A stretch of DNA of 64,000 bases from CAVQXR01 sp046330455 (GCA_046330455.1 JAXLSU010000003.1:1-64000), one strand, 5' to 3'; shown: positions 32,358 to 42,248, numbered from the stretch's first letter. Notes: generated by a model from the sequence alone, not told the origin. Translations and numbers: made by a program.

Positions 32358-34337
32358 CTACGCGCGCCCGAGCGCCCGGTCGGCCTTCTCCTTCAGGTCG
32401 TCGACGATCGAGGGATCGCGGAGGGTCGTCGTGTCGCCGAGCTCGTCACCCTCGGCGATGTTTCGCAGCAGCCGCCGCATGATCTTTCCGGAGCGGGTCT
32501 TCGGGAGGTCGTCTCCGAACAGCACCGCGGCCGGGCGGGCGATCTTGCCGATCTTCGCGGCGACGAAGTCGCGCAGCTCGGCCGAGAGCTCGTCCGTCGG
32601 CCCGAAGCCCTCCTTCAGGAGCACGAAGCAGACGATCCGCTGCCCCTTGTCGGGGTCGTAGGCACCCGTCGCAGCCGCCTCGGCGACCGCGGGGTGCTCG
32701 ACGAGCGTCGACTCGATCTCGGTGGTCGAGAGGCGATGACCGGCGACGTTGATCACGTCGTCGATGCGTCCCATCAGCCAGTAGTAGCCGTCCTCGTCGC
32801 GCTTTGCGCCGTCGCCCGTGACGTAGGTGTCTGGGCCGTACTTCGAGAAGTAGTTGCTCACGTAGCGCTCGTCCTCGCCGAACAGCGTCCGCGCGATCCC
32901 CGGCCACGGCTGCCGCACGACGAGAAAGCCGCCGGTTCCAGGCTCGACGGGGTCGCCCTGCTCGTCGACGACCTCCGGGGCGATCCCCGGGAACGGAACG
33001 GTTGCCGAGCCCGGCTTCAGGGTCGTGACGCCCGGGAGCGCAGAGATCAGGATGCCGCCGTTCTCGGTCTGCCACCACGTGTCGACGACCGGGCAGCGCT
33101 CCTGCCCGATCACCTTCCAGTACCAGACCCAGGCCTCCGGGTTGATCGGCTCGCCGACGGTACCGAGCACCCGCAGGGACGACAGGTCGTGGCGCCGCGG
33201 GTACTCGTCGCCCATCTTCACGAACGAGCGGATCAGCGTCGGCGCCGTGTAGTAGGAGTTGACCCGGTAGCGCTCGATGATCTGCCAGTGGCGGTCCCAG
33301 TCGGGATAAGCGGGATCGCCCTCGTAGAGCACGGAGGTACAGCCGTTGTTCAGAGGCCCGTAGACGATGTAGGAATGCCCGGTCACCCAGCCGACGTCGG
33401 CGGCGCACCACCAGACCGAGTCGTCGTGGATGTCGAAGATCCACTTGTGCGTGACCGAGACGTGGAGCAGGTAGCCGCCGCTCGTGTGCAGGACGCCCTT
33501 CGGCTTCGCCGTCGAGCCCGACGTGTGCAGCAGGAACAGCGTGTCCTCGGCATTCATTCGCTCGGGCTCGCACTCGTCGGCGAGCTCGGCGACGAGATCG
33601 TGCCACCAGACGTCGCGATCGTGCTCCCAGGGCACCGGATCCCCCGTACGCCGGTGCACGACGACGTGCCGGACGTCCGACGCCACCGCGACCGCCGCGT
33701 CGGCGTTGGCCTTCAGCGGCACCTTGCCGCCCTTGCGCCAGGCCTCGTCCTGCGTGATCAGGACGGTGGCGCCCGAGTCGCGGAGCCGCTCGGCGAGCGA
33801 CTCGGCCGAGAACCCGCCGAAGACGACGATGTGCGGGGCGCCGATCCGGGCGCAGGCGAGCATCGCGACCGCGACCTCGGGAACCATGCCCATGTAGATC
33901 CCGACACGGTCGCCCTTCTTCACACCGAGCGCCCGCAGCCCGTTCGCAAGCCGGCAGACCTCCCGGAGCAGCTCGGCGTACGTCAGGTCGCGGCCCTCCC
34001 CCGGGGCCTCGGCGACCCAGTGGTAGGCAACCCGGTCTCCTCTGCCCGCCGCGACGTGCTTGTCGAGGCAGTTCGCCGAGACGTTGAGAACGCCGTCCTC
34101 GAACCAGGAGCAGTGCGGGGGCGTCCAGGTCAGCCGCTTCGTCGGCTCCTCGTACCAGTCGATGAACTCGCCGGCGAGCCGGCCCCAGAAGGCCTCGAAG
34201 TCCTCCTCCGCCTCCCGGTACACGGACTCGTCCCCGATGACTGCGGTCTCCCGGAAGGCCGGTGGGGGCGGGAACGTCCGGTGCTCCTTCAGGAGCCCCT
34301 CGATGAGGGACAGGGTCTCCGCTTGCGACTGGGACAT
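32358..34337 (-). CDS. acsA: Acetyl-CoA synthetase
   Basis: The 659-residue AMP-forming ligase has the ATP/AMP-binding motif HTSGSTAKPKGVLH, the region VDTWWQTENGG, the hinge region VTGDGAKRDEDGYYW, and the C-terminal catalytic lysine motif PKTRSGKIMRR, which is the usual acetylation site. It converts acetate, ATP and CoA to acetyl-CoA in the cytoplasm. ATG at 34337 (MSQSQAETL) follows AAGGGAGA. The open frame to 34409 adds an unlike segment. Confidence 0.96.
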   Translation of the reverse strand: MSQSQAETLSLIEGLLKEHRTFPPPPAFRETAVIGDESVYREAEEDFEAFWGRLAGEFIDWYEEPTKRLTWTPPHCSWFEDGVLNVSANCLDKHVAAGRGDRVAYHWVAEAPGEGRDLTYAELLREVCRLANGLRALGVKKGDRVGIYMGMVPEVAVAMLACARIGAPHIVVFGGFSAESLAERLRDSGATVLITQDEAWRKGGKVPLKANADAAVAVASDVRHVVVHRRTGDPVPWEHDRDVWWHDLVAELADECEPERMNAEDTLFLLHTSGSTAKPKGVLHTSGGYLLHVSVTHKWIFDIHDDSVWWCAADVGWVTGHSYIVYGPLNNGCTSVLYEGDPAYPDWDRHWQIIERYRVNSYYTAPTLIRSFVKMGDEYPRRHDLSSLRVLGTVGEPINPEAWVWYWKVIGQERCPVVDTWWQTENGGILISALPGVTTLKPGSATVPFPGIAPEVVDEQGDPVEPGTGGFLVVRQPWPGIARTLFGEDERYVSNYFSKYGPDTYVTGDGAKRDEDGYYWLMGRIDDVINVAGHRLSTTEIESTLVEHPAVAEAAATGAYDPDKGQRIVCFVLLKEGFGPTDELSAELRDFVAAKIGKIARPAAVLFGDDLPKTRSGKIMRRLLRNIAEGDELGDTTTLRDPSIVDDLKEKADRALGRA

Positions 34338-34462
34338 CGGGCGTCTCCCTTGTTGTCGATCCGCTGCGAGGCAAGCCTCAGCGTCGCGGGTGCTGCGAAT
34401 GGATACCACAGCCTATCCGGGTCTGTGCGGCGTCTCGAAGGTCCTGTCGCTACCCTCTCGGG

Positions 34463-35950
34463 GTGCGTATCGCTCGTCTGCTCGCCGCGCTCGCCACGGC
34501 AGCGCTCGGGCTCGCCGCGACCGCGGTCGGCGCCGAGAGCCCGGGGGCCAGCGCCTCGGCCACCGCATTCGGCGTGCTCGTCCAGGTCGGCGGCGAGACC
34601 GCCGCGAGCGTCGGGTCGGCCTCGGCCCCGCCGCGCGGCGCCGGCGGCGCCGGCGCCTTCTCCTACCCGGATGACGGCAGCGTCGTGCGGACCGGCCCCG
34701 TCGAGACGTCGGTGCGAACCGGTCCCGGCTCCGCCGCACGCGCGACGGCAGCGGCGGCGATCCAGCGGGTCGAGCTCTTCGGCGGCGAGGTCGTGATCGA
34801 CGCGGTGAGCGTGTCGGTCGAGGCGATGGCGAGCAGAACGGAGGCCGGCGGTAACGCCTCGGGTTCGACCGTGACCGGGCTCGAGGTGGACGGCGCCGGC
34901 ATCGCAGCGGGCCCGAACGAGCGCGTCGAGCTCGGAGACTGGGGCTACGCGGTCGTGCTCGAGCAGGCCGTCACGAGCACGAGCGAGGGAGCGAATGCCC
35001 ACCGGAGCTTCGTCGTCGGCCTGCACGTTCGCCTCACCGCCGACCACGGCGGGCTGCCCGCCGGGTCGGAGATCCTGATCGGGTACGCGGAGGCCGCCGC
35101 ACGCTGGCCGCTCCCGGCTCCTGCCGAGCCCGCGGACGGGCCTGCCGCCTCACCGGACAACGAGCAGCCCGGCCATGGGTCCGGCTCCGGGGGGCCGCGG
35201 AATGCTCCCGACCAGCCGACCCCGGCGACGCCGGGCTCCCAACCGTCGGTGCCCGCGATCGTCCGCAACCCGCCACCCGGCGTGAAGCCGGACATCACCG
35301 GCAGGGGCTACGTGTTCCCCGTCTTCGGCCCCGCGTCGTTCTCGGACGACTTCGGCTACCCGCGGGCCCACACGGGGTGGCATCACGGCAACGACATCTT
35401 CGCGCCCCTCGGCTCGCCCGTGCTCGCCGTCGCCGACGGCACGCTCTTCTCCGTCGGGTGGAACCAGGTCGGGGGCTGGCGCCTGTGGCTGCGGGACGGT
35501 CAGGGCAACGAGTACTACTACGCTCACATGTCGGCCTACTCCCCGCTCGCCGTGAACGGCACCCGGGTTCAGGCGGGCGACGTCGTCGGCTTCGTCGGTG
35601 ACTCCGGCGACGCGCGGGGCACCCCGACCCATCTCCACTTCGAGATCCACCCGGCCGCGCTGCTCGGGCTCGGGTACGACGGCGTGGTCGACCCCTACCC
35701 GTATCTTCTCGGCTGGCACGCGGCGCAGGATGTCGACGTCAGCGTGGCGCCGGCATCGAGCGAGGTCGGTTCCGACCCGGCACCCGAGCCGGCCGCAGGC
35801 CTCGTCGAGTCCTCCGACATCTCATCGGCCAGCGGGCTCGTCCCGGGAGCGCTCGCCGAGGCGCTCGCCCTGCCCGTCTTCGGCGGCGAGGAGGGATCGC
35901 CGGTGCCCGTGTCGGCGCCGACGCTCGTTGGCGGGCCACCCGGCTTCTAG
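34463..35950 (+). CDS. Secreted M23-family peptidase
   Basis: The 495-residue protein has a Sec signal peptide (LLAALATAALGLAATAVGA). An adhesin-like beta-rich domain at about 30-200 has repeated Ser/Ala/Val strands. A Pro/Gly-rich linker runs from about 210 to 275. An M23 domain at about 285-420 has the HHGNDIFAPLG and THLHFEIHP zinc motifs. The C-terminal 70 residues are low-complexity. M23 enzymes cut peptidoglycan cross-links, so it acts outside the cell. Its stop overlaps the stop of the convergent SDR gene by 4 bases. Confidence 0.88.
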   Translation: MRIARLLAALATAALGLAATAVGAESPGASASATAFGVLVQVGGETAASVGSASAPPRGAGGAGAFSYPDDGSVVRTGPVETSVRTGPGSAARATAAAAIQRVELFGGEVVIDAVSVSVEAMASRTEAGGNASGSTVTGLEVDGAGIAAGPNERVELGDWGYAVVLEQAVTSTSEGANAHRSFVVGLHVRLTADHGGLPAGSEILIGYAEAAARWPLPAPAEPADGPAASPDNEQPGHGSGSGGPRNAPDQPTPATPGSQPSVPAIVRNPPPGVKPDITGRGYVFPVFGPASFSDDFGYPRAHTGWHHGNDIFAPLGSPVLAVADGTLFSVGWNQVGGWRLWLRDGQGNEYYYAHMSAYSPLAVNGTRVQAGDVVGFVGDSGDARGTPTHLHFEIHPAALLGLGYDGVVDPYPYLLGWHAAQDVDVSVAPASSEVGSDPAPEPAAGLVESSDISSASGLVPGALAEALALPVFGGEEGSPVPVSAPTLVGGPPGF

Positions 35951-36747
35951 TCGAGGTACCCGCGCAGGAACGGGAGCGTTCCGGCATCGACCGCTGACGC
36001 TCCTCCGTCGGCCGGGATCACGGCGCCCGTCAGAAACGACGACTCGTCCGAGGCGAGGAACAGGCAGACCGAGGCGATCTCGTCCGGGCTCGCCGCACGC
36101 CTGAGCGGGATGGGCCGGCCGGCGAGCGCGTACGCCTCGTCACGGGACAGCCCACGAGCCGCGCCCAGTCGATCCATCTCCTGATCCGCCATCGGGGTCT
36201 GTACCCAGCCGGGGCAGAGGGCGTTCGCGCGGATGCCGTGCGGGCCGTAGTCGACGGCCAGCGAGCGGACGAGACCGAGCAGCGCCGTCTTCGAGGTGTT
36301 GTACCCGGCGATCCCGGGAGCGGGCGCGAGCGCGGCCTCGGATGAGACGACGACGATCGACCCGGCGCCGCGCTCCAGCATGGCCGGCAACGCCTCGCGG
36401 GCACACACGAACGCGGTCGTGAGATTCGAGCGCAGGGACGCCGCCCACACCTCGTCGCTCGTCTCCGCCACCGGCCCCCCGCCCTCGCCCCCGGCGTTGG
36501 CGAGCAGCACGTCCAGACCGCCGAACCGCTCCCGGCAGGCTCGAACGGCGCGACGGACGTCGTCGGGATCGGCTGCGTCCCCGGGAACCGCGACACCGTC
36601 GGTCTCGGCGGCCACGTCGCGCAGCGGGTCGGGCCGCCGCCCCGTGACGACGACCTTCGCTCCCTCCCGCGCGAACAGCCGTGCCGAGGCGGCGCCGATG
36701 CCGGAGCCGCCGCCGGTCACGAGCGCCACCTTTCCTGCGAGCCGCAC
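35947..36747 (-). CDS. Short-chain dehydrogenase/reductase (SDR)
   Basis: The 266-residue classical SDR has TGGGSGIGAASA (NAD(P) binding), LANAGG, the catalytic Ser/Tyr/Lys in VSSEAAL and YNTSK, and a C-terminal PDEIASVCLFLASDESSFLTGAVIPADGG. GTG at 36747 gives the canonical start RLAGKVALVTGG. ATG at 36765 adds MRYCYR. Substrate unknown. It is divergent from the ATP-grasp gene. Confidence 0.9.
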   Translation of the reverse strand: MRLAGKVALVTGGGSGIGAASARLFAREGAKVVVTGRRPDPLRDVAAETDGVAVPGDAADPDDVRRAVRACRERFGGLDVLLANAGGEGGGPVAETSDEVWAASLRSNLTTAFVCAREALPAMLERGAGSIVVVSSEAALAPAPGIAGYNTSKTALLGLVRSLAVDYGPHGIRANALCPGWVQTPMADQEMDRLGAARGLSRDEAYALAGRPIPLRRAASPDEIASVCLFLASDESSFLTGAVIPADGGASAVDAGTLPFLRGYLD

Positions 36748-36831
36748 GCGGTAGCAATACCGCATCGAGGTGCCTCGCCGTCTCCGCCCGCTCCGGAGCC
36801 GCTCGAGGCTGCCCATGCCCCGTCGGGGTGA

Positions 36832-38154
36832 TTGCCGTCTCACCCTCCTTCTCGCACTGTTCGAACTGCGGTGACTCCTGCGGCTCGACTTCCCTCCCCC
36901 GTCGAGGAGCGTGACCCTCGGCCCCACCGGGCTGTCCCGGACCAGCTGCGCTCGCTTCCCGAGGTACGGCCGGCCTCCCTGGACGGAGCACCCGTGCTCG
37001 TCACCTGCGGCGAGCACGTGAGCGCGCTTGCGGCCGTGCGCGAGCTTCGAGCCGCGGGGTTCGTCCCGTTCGTCGCCGCGACGGAGCCGCGAAGCCTCGC
37101 CGCGCGCTCCCGTGCGACGGCCGGCGTCGCGATCGTCCCGGACGCGCGGCGCGACGAGCGGGGGTTCGCGACGGCGGTTGCGGCTGCCGCCGAGAAGGTG
37201 TCGGCAGCGGCAGTGCTTCCCGGGAGCGAACTCGCACTCGTCGTGCTGAGCAAGCATCGAGAGCTTCTGCCGGCAGGCTGCGCTCTCGGGGCGGCCTCGG
37301 AGGAGGCCGTCGAGCTTGCGACCGATAAGGGTCGCCTGGCACGGCTCGCAGCCGACGCAGGGCTTCGCGCGCCGGCCGGCCGCCTCGTCCATGCCGGCCA
37401 GTCGGTGCTCGCATCCTCCGGGCTCCGCTTCCCTGCGGTCGTCAAGCCCGTCCGGTCTGCCGTCTGCGCCGCAGACGGCGGACGCGGCCACGTCCCGCCG
37501 ACGATCGTGCACTCCTCCGCCGAGCTGGCCTCGGCCCTGCGGACGCTCCCGAACGCGCGCGGTCTCGTCCAGCCCTACCTCGAAGGGCCGCTGCACTCGG
37601 TGGCCGGGCTCGCCTGGGACGGTCGACTGTTGCGGTCGGTGCACGCCGTCGCCGAGCGGATCTGGCCGCGCGGCTGCGGCTCGCTGACATCCGCCGTCAC
37701 CGTGCCCCCGGACCCGGAGCTCGATCGCGCGGTCGCGCGCCTGCTCGGGAAGACCGGCTGGAACGGCATCTTCCAGCTCGATCTGATCGTCCACGACGGC
37801 GAGCCGTACCTGCTCGACCTCAATCCCCGTCTCTACACCTCCCTCGCGATCGCACGGGCCGCGGGCGCAGACCTGGTCGCCTCCTGGGTGCGCCTCCTCC
37901 TCGGCGGTGACCCCGGTGAGCCGCGCCCGTATCGCTCGGAGGCGCGCTACCGCTACGAGACGCGCGATCTCGCCGCCCTCCTTGCGGAGGCGCGTGACGG
38001 CCGTCCGCTCACGATGCTGGGCGGGCTTCTCCCACGCCGCGGAACGGTGCACGCGGTCTTCGACGTGCGCGATCCGCTGCCGTTGCTCGCCGAGCTCCGG
38101 CGGATCAGGCCGGCGGAGCGCCGGCGCCGGCGGGCAGTCCGGGAAGGGCGCTGA
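36832..38154 (+). CDS. ATP-grasp domain protein
   Basis: The product (up to 440 residues) has a pre-ATP-grasp Rossmann part (LVTCGEHVSALAAVRELRAAG), then AVVKPVRSA, RGLVQPYLEG, and the metal-binding strand FQLDLIVHDGEPYLLDLNPRLYTSL near residue 320. This is the carbamoyl-phosphate-synthase/D-Ala-ligase fold that forms C-N or C-S bonds through acyl phosphates. The first 54 residues are Pro/Arg-rich, and GTG at 36994 may be the real start. No substrate is suggested by its neighbours. Confidence 0.75.
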   Translation: MPSHPPSRTVRTAVTPAARLPSPVEERDPRPHRAVPDQLRSLPEVRPASLDGAPVLVTCGEHVSALAAVRELRAAGFVPFVAATEPRSLAARSRATAGVAIVPDARRDERGFATAVAAAAEKVSAAAVLPGSELALVVLSKHRELLPAGCALGAASEEAVELATDKGRLARLAADAGLRAPAGRLVHAGQSVLASSGLRFPAVVKPVRSAVCAADGGRGHVPPTIVHSSAELASALRTLPNARGLVQPYLEGPLHSVAGLAWDGRLLRSVHAVAERIWPRGCGSLTSAVTVPPDPELDRAVARLLGKTGWNGIFQLDLIVHDGEPYLLDLNPRLYTSLAIARAAGADLVASWVRLLLGGDPGEPRPYRSEARYRYETRDLAALLAEARDGRPLTMLGGLLPRRGTVHAVFDVRDPLPLLAELRRIRPAERRRRRAVREGR

Positions 38155-38260
38155 CCTCTCCGCCCGAAAGGGCGTGACCGCCCGGCGCGAGGCGTTCGAC
38201 GTGCCGCGGCCGGTCGGCTAGGCTCGCGTCGCATCGGCTGTACGGGCGACGGGAGGATGA

Positions 38261-39370
38261 ATGGCAACGGGTCTGGTCTGGCACGAGCGCTACATGTGGC
38301 ACGACACGCGGCACGGGGCCGGCCCGGTTCCCGCGGGCGGCTGGCTCGAGCCCGGCGAGCACTCCGAGAACCCGGGGACGAAGCGGCGCTTCAAGAACCT
38401 CATGGACCTCGGTGGGCTCACGGAGCACCTCGTCGCGATCGCGCCGCGCGAGGCGACCGAGGACGAGGTGCTGCGCGTGCACACGCGCGAGCATCTCGAG
38501 CGGATCCGGGCGCTCTCGGCCGACAACGGCGGCGACGCGGGCGACGGCGGCACGCCGTTCGGGCCCGGGTCGTTCGAGATCGCCCTGCTCTCGGCGGGAG
38601 GAGTCATCGCAGCCGTGGACGCCGTGCTCGACGGGACGGTGTCCAACGCCTACGCGCTCGTTCGTCCGCCTGGCCATCACGCCCTCGCCGACATGGGGAT
38701 GGGCTTCTGCATCTTCGGGAACTGTGCGATCGCCGCCCGGCACGCGCGAGAGGCGCGAGGGGTCGACCGGGTCGCGATCGTGGACTGGGACGTCCACCAC
38801 GGCAACGGGACGCAGGCGGCCTTTTACGGAGATCCGACGGTGCTGACGATCTCGCTCCACCAGGACAACTGCTTCCCGCCCGGATCGGGGCAGATCGAGG
38901 AGAACGGCGAGGGCGACGGCCTGGGGGCGAACATCAACGTGCCGCTCCCCGCCGGCTCGGGCGTGCCCGCGTACGTCCGCGCCGTCGAGCGCGTCGTCGT
39001 CCCGGCGCTCGATCGGTTCCGGCCGGGGCTTCTGATCGTGGCGAGCGGGCTCGATGCAAACGGGATGGACCCGCTCGCGCGCCAGCTCATGCACTCCGAC
39101 GGCTACCGCGAGCTGACCCGGCTGCTCATGGGCGTCGTAGAGAGGCACGCAGGCGGGCGGCTCGTGATCGCCCACGAGGGCGGGTACTCGCAGGCCGTCG
39201 TGCCCTTCTGCGGGCTCGCGATCGTCGAGACGCTGTCCGGGATCCGCACCCGGGTCGAAGATCCGTTCGTCGCGATGATCGCCCCGCAGGCGGGCGAGAC
39301 CGTCCTTCCGCATCAGGACGAGGCAATCGAGCGGGCAGCGGCACTCGTCGAGCGCGTACCGGCCGCCTGA
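38261..39370 (+). CDS. Class II histone deacetylase-like / acetylpolyamine amidohydrolase
   Basis: The 369-residue protein has the arginase-deacetylase fold motifs RPPGHHA, the zinc ligands in VDWDVHHGNGT and SGLDANGMDPL, and the catalytic tyrosine in EGGYSQAV. It removes acyl groups from amines. The ATG start is preceded by GGGAGGATGA. Bacterial members act on acetylpolyamines or small metabolites. A gamma-glutamylamine-synthetase-like gene lies 12 kb downstream, but the link is weak. Confidence 0.88.
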   Translation: MATGLVWHERYMWHDTRHGAGPVPAGGWLEPGEHSENPGTKRRFKNLMDLGGLTEHLVAIAPREATEDEVLRVHTREHLERIRALSADNGGDAGDGGTPFGPGSFEIALLSAGGVIAAVDAVLDGTVSNAYALVRPPGHHALADMGMGFCIFGNCAIAARHAREARGVDRVAIVDWDVHHGNGTQAAFYGDPTVLTISLHQDNCFPPGSGQIEENGEGDGLGANINVPLPAGSGVPAYVRAVERVVVPALDRFRPGLLIVASGLDANGMDPLARQLMHSDGYRELTRLLMGVVERHAGGRLVIAHEGGYSQAVVPFCGLAIVETLSGIRTRVEDPFVAMIAPQAGETVLPHQDEAIERAAALVERVPAA

Positions 39371-39375
39371 TAAAC

Positions 39376-39405
39376 ACCGGTGCCAGGCACGTGCCTGGCA
39401 CCGGT
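39376..39405. repeat. Perfect 30-bp palindrome
   Basis: ACCGGTGCCAGGCAC is followed directly by its exact reverse complement, with no loop. It begins six bases after the deacetylase stop, in a 149-base gap before the convergent GYD gene. It could terminate both genes, or be a cruciform-type element. The rest of the gap shows nothing recognisable. Confidence 0.8.
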
Positions 39406-39519
39406 CACAGATCCGGCACGAAGGACACGTCTGGGTGGGACGGCGCTACAGCCGACCGCTGCGTGGGAGCCGGCCCGCCCTGGTTCCGCTCGAATCAGCG
39501 GGGTCCCCCGTACGATCCG

Positions 39520-39840
39520 TCAGGCGCCCGGCGGGCGGTACGCGATCGCCTTCTTGGTCGCAGCGTCCACCTCGGCAGGCGAGATGAGCACGACCGTCTC
39601 GATCGAGGCGGCACCGGATCCCGCGACCGACAGCGAGAGCGCGGTCATCTCGGCGTGTCCCGGCGCTTCGCAGATCAGGTAGACGTCATCGCTGCCGAAC
39701 GCGAAGTCAAACGTGACGATCTTCGCACCGGCCTTCCTGGCGAGGTTCGACACATAGGTCTTGCGCTTCGTGCCGCCCTCCTTCAGCAGACCGCGCGCGC
39801 CCTCCGCCGTGTACGAGACCTTCAGCAGATATCGAGCCAC
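39520..39840 (-). CDS. GYD-domain protein
   Basis: The 106-residue protein matches the small GYD family (MARYLLKVSYTAEGARGLLKEGG at the start, then VYLICEAPGHAEMTALSLSVAGSG and ETVVLISPAEVD). The fold is a dimeric ferredoxin-like barrel, and the function is not known. The ATG is preceded by GGAGG. It is a single-gene unit between convergent neighbours. Confidence 0.82.
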   Translation of the reverse strand: MARYLLKVSYTAEGARGLLKEGGTKRKTYVSNLARKAGAKIVTFDFAFGSDDVYLICEAPGHAEMTALSLSVAGSGAASIETVVLISPAEVDAATKKAIAYRPPGA

Positions 39841-39919
39841 CTGTCACCCCTCCTTCGGTTTGGACGGCGAGTATCGCGCGGCAGCCCTGAAAGTGCAACC
39901 GGCGCGCGGCCTTCGAGCC

Positions 39920-41359
39920 TCAGGATGTCGTGCCCTCGAGGATCTGCAGCGTCTTCAGGTCGCTGTAGAAGTCGAGCGCGTAGTCGCCGCCCTCGCGGCC
40001 GATCCCGGAGACGCCCATCCCGCCGAACGGCGCCGTGAGGTCGCGGACGAGGAAGCAGTTGACCCAGACGGTGCCGCCGCGCAGCGCCCGGCCGACCCGG
40101 TCCGCCCGCCCGAGCGAGCCCGTGTAGACGATCCCCGCGAGGCCGTACTCCGTCGAGTTCGCGAGCGCGATCGCCTCGGGCTCGTCGCGAAACGTCTGGA
40201 GGGTGAGCACCGGCCCGAATACCTCTCGCTGGACGATCTCCGCGTCGTTCGAGCGCGGCTCGACGAGCGTCGGCTCGTACCAGAGCCCGTCCGGCCCACC
40301 GATCTCGGCTCGCCGGCCGCCGCGCACGATCCGATCGCCCGCCGCCTCGGCCCGCCGCACGAACCCGTCGACGCGGGCGAGGTGGTCTGCATGGATGAGC
40401 GGGGAGATGGTCGTCGCCTCGAGGTGCGGGTCGCCGAGCACGTGCGCGTCCGTGTGCCGGTGGAACCGCTCGAGGAACGCGTCGCGGATCGACTCCTGGA
40501 CGAGCAGGCGGGTTCCTGCGAGGCAGACCTGACCAGCGTCGTCGAACTGCCCCGCCGCCTTCCTCGCGGCGGCGTCGAGATCGGCGTCCGCGAAGACGAG
40601 GAACGGGCTCTTGCCGCCGAGCTCGGCGGTGAACGGGACGAGGTTCCTCGCGGCCGAGACGCCGATCAGGCGGCCGGTCTCCGGCGAGCCGGTGAACGAG
40701 ACGCGACGGATCAGCGGATGCGCGACGAGCGCGGCGCCGGCCTCCTCGCCGATCCCCTGGACGATGTTGAAGACACCCGCCGGCAGGCCCGCCTCGGCGA
40801 CGAGGTCGGCGAGCAGGGAGCACGCGAGCGGCGACCACTCGGCCGGCTTCAGGACGACGGTGCAGCCGGCCGCGAGCGCCGGGGCGGTCTTCCAGGTCGA
40901 GAGCATGAACGGCGCGTTCCAGGGCGTGATCACCGCTGCCGGGCCGGCGGGCAGCCGCTGCACGCGGTTCCACGTGCCGTTCGAGCGCCAGTCGCGTTCC
41001 TCGTAGGCGCTTGCGAGCTCGGCGTAGGCGCGGTAGTTGCGTGCGCCGCGGGCGATGACTCGCGCCTTCAGCGAACGAAGGAGCATGGCCATGTCCTCGC
41101 ACTCGACCGTCGCGAGCGGCTCCACGTTGGCGTCGATGAGGTCGGCTAGGCGCCGGAGGTGCTCGGCTCGACCGACCGGCCCGAGCGAGGCCCAGGCCGG
41201 AAAGGCGTCGTCTGCTGCCCGAACGGCGAGATCGATCTCATCGACACCTGCCCGTGAGACCCTGGCGAGCACACGCCCGTCCATCGGCGACAGGTCGTCG
41301 AACCGGGCAGCCGACGCGACCCGCTCGCCGCCGATGAAATGGTCGGTCGAGACCGACAC
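39920..41359 (-). CDS. Aldehyde dehydrogenase, HpaE-like
   Basis: With GTG at 41359 (SVSTDHFIGGERV) the protein has 479 residues. It carries ITPWNAPFMLSTWK, FTGSPETGRLI, the catalytic Glu in FTAELGGKSP and Cys in GQVCLAGTR. The C-terminal APFGGMGVSGIGREGGDYALDFY resembles 5-carboxymethyl-2-hydroxymuconate semialdehyde dehydrogenase (HpaE). It oxidises an aldehyde with NAD(P). It follows the acetoacetate-decarboxylase-like gene in a leftward pair and may serve the HpaB/extradiol operon at 43.6-49 kb. Exact substrate uncertain. Confidence 0.85.
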   Translation of the reverse strand: MSVSTDHFIGGERVASAARFDDLSPMDGRVLARVSRAGVDEIDLAVRAADDAFPAWASLGPVGRAEHLRRLADLIDANVEPLATVECEDMAMLLRSLKARVIARGARNYRAYAELASAYEERDWRSNGTWNRVQRLPAGPAAVITPWNAPFMLSTWKTAPALAAGCTVVLKPAEWSPLACSLLADLVAEAGLPAGVFNIVQGIGEEAGAALVAHPLIRRVSFTGSPETGRLIGVSAARNLVPFTAELGGKSPFLVFADADLDAAARKAAGQFDDAGQVCLAGTRLLVQESIRDAFLERFHRHTDAHVLGDPHLEATTISPLIHADHLARVDGFVRRAEAAGDRIVRGGRRAEIGGPDGLWYEPTLVEPRSNDAEIVQREVFGPVLTLQTFRDEPEAIALANSTEYGLAGIVYTGSLGRADRVGRALRGGTVWVNCFLVRDLTAPFGGMGVSGIGREGGDYALDFYSDLKTLQILEGTTS

Positions 41360-41381
41360 GCCGGCAACATCGACCCGCTGG

Positions 41382-42188
41382 TCACCCGTCAAGCTGGCGC
41401 TCCGTGTCGAGATCGTCCACCGTGTAGCCGAACGTGAACCGGAACCCCCGACCCATGCGGACTGGGGCGAGCGCCGCGTGCTCCTCGTTCGGCGCCCCGA
41501 ACAGCTCGAGCGTCGCCCGGCCCTCCCAGAGCTCGGAGACGACGCGGTCACGGCTTCGGGCCCGCACCAGCTCGTGGACGGCCGGATCATCGTGTTGCCC
41601 GGCCGCGAGACGGGGAAAGTGGCGCACGTTGACGAGCGGGGGCCCGTTGTGTGTCGGCCCGCCCTCCGAGATCCGCTCGAGCGTGACCGTGCCCTCCGCG
41701 AGGCGGCGGTCGTTGGCGGCGAGCGTCCCGCCGAACACGGCGCCCGGCCGGATCCCCGGGTCGGCGAGGCAGTCGAGCCCGAAGGTCCTGGTCATCCAGA
41801 TCGAGCCGAGCTTCTTCGGGAAGCCCTGGATCCAGCCGCGGACGAGCGCGAAGTCGCGGTCGACCCAGATGTAGGGGCACGTGGTGACGTGCTCGCCGTC
41901 GAGCGAGGCGTTGACGACGAGGAAGCACTCCCTGTACTGACTCCGGGCCGGATCGACGAGCTCCTCGCGCCCGTCCGTGCACGACTGCCAGTCGACGAAC
42001 AGCGCTGCCGCGCGACCCGGATCCTCGGCGTAGGGCTCGAGCCCGGCCGGGAGCACCGCGGCGACCGCGTCCGGATCGGCCCAGTACTCGAGCACGAGGA
42101 AGTCGCCGACGTAGTGCCACGGGGGCCGCGGGACGAGGCTGGCCCGACCTGCGGGCGAGCGGGGAAGGGAGTAACCCTCGAGTGTCAT
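41382..42188 (-). CDS. Acetoacetate decarboxylase family protein
   Basis: The 268-residue protein has the ADC-family pattern VPRPPWHYVGDFLVLEYWADP near the N-terminus and the lysine motif in WIQGFPKKLGSIWMTR, where the first or second Lys is the Schiff-base residue. Family members decarboxylate beta-keto acids or act as (hydro)lyases/aldolases in ring-cleavage pathways. It is the first gene of the leftward pair with the HpaE-like gene. An ACTTG/CAAGT inverted repeat lies 61 bases upstream of its start. Confidence 0.75.
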   Translation of the reverse strand: MTLEGYSLPRSPAGRASLVPRPPWHYVGDFLVLEYWADPDAVAAVLPAGLEPYAEDPGRAAALFVDWQSCTDGREELVDPARSQYRECFLVVNASLDGEHVTTCPYIWVDRDFALVRGWIQGFPKKLGSIWMTRTFGLDCLADPGIRPGAVFGGTLAANDRRLAEGTVTLERISEGGPTHNGPPLVNVRHFPRLAAGQHDDPAVHELVRARSRDRVVSELWEGRATLELFGAPNEEHAALAPVRMGRGFRFTFGYTVDDLDTERQLDG

Positions 42189-42248
42189 CCGACTCCTTCT
42201 CGCGGAGCGCCCCGGCGGCTGCCCGAAGCGCTCCTCTGCGATTCAGGT

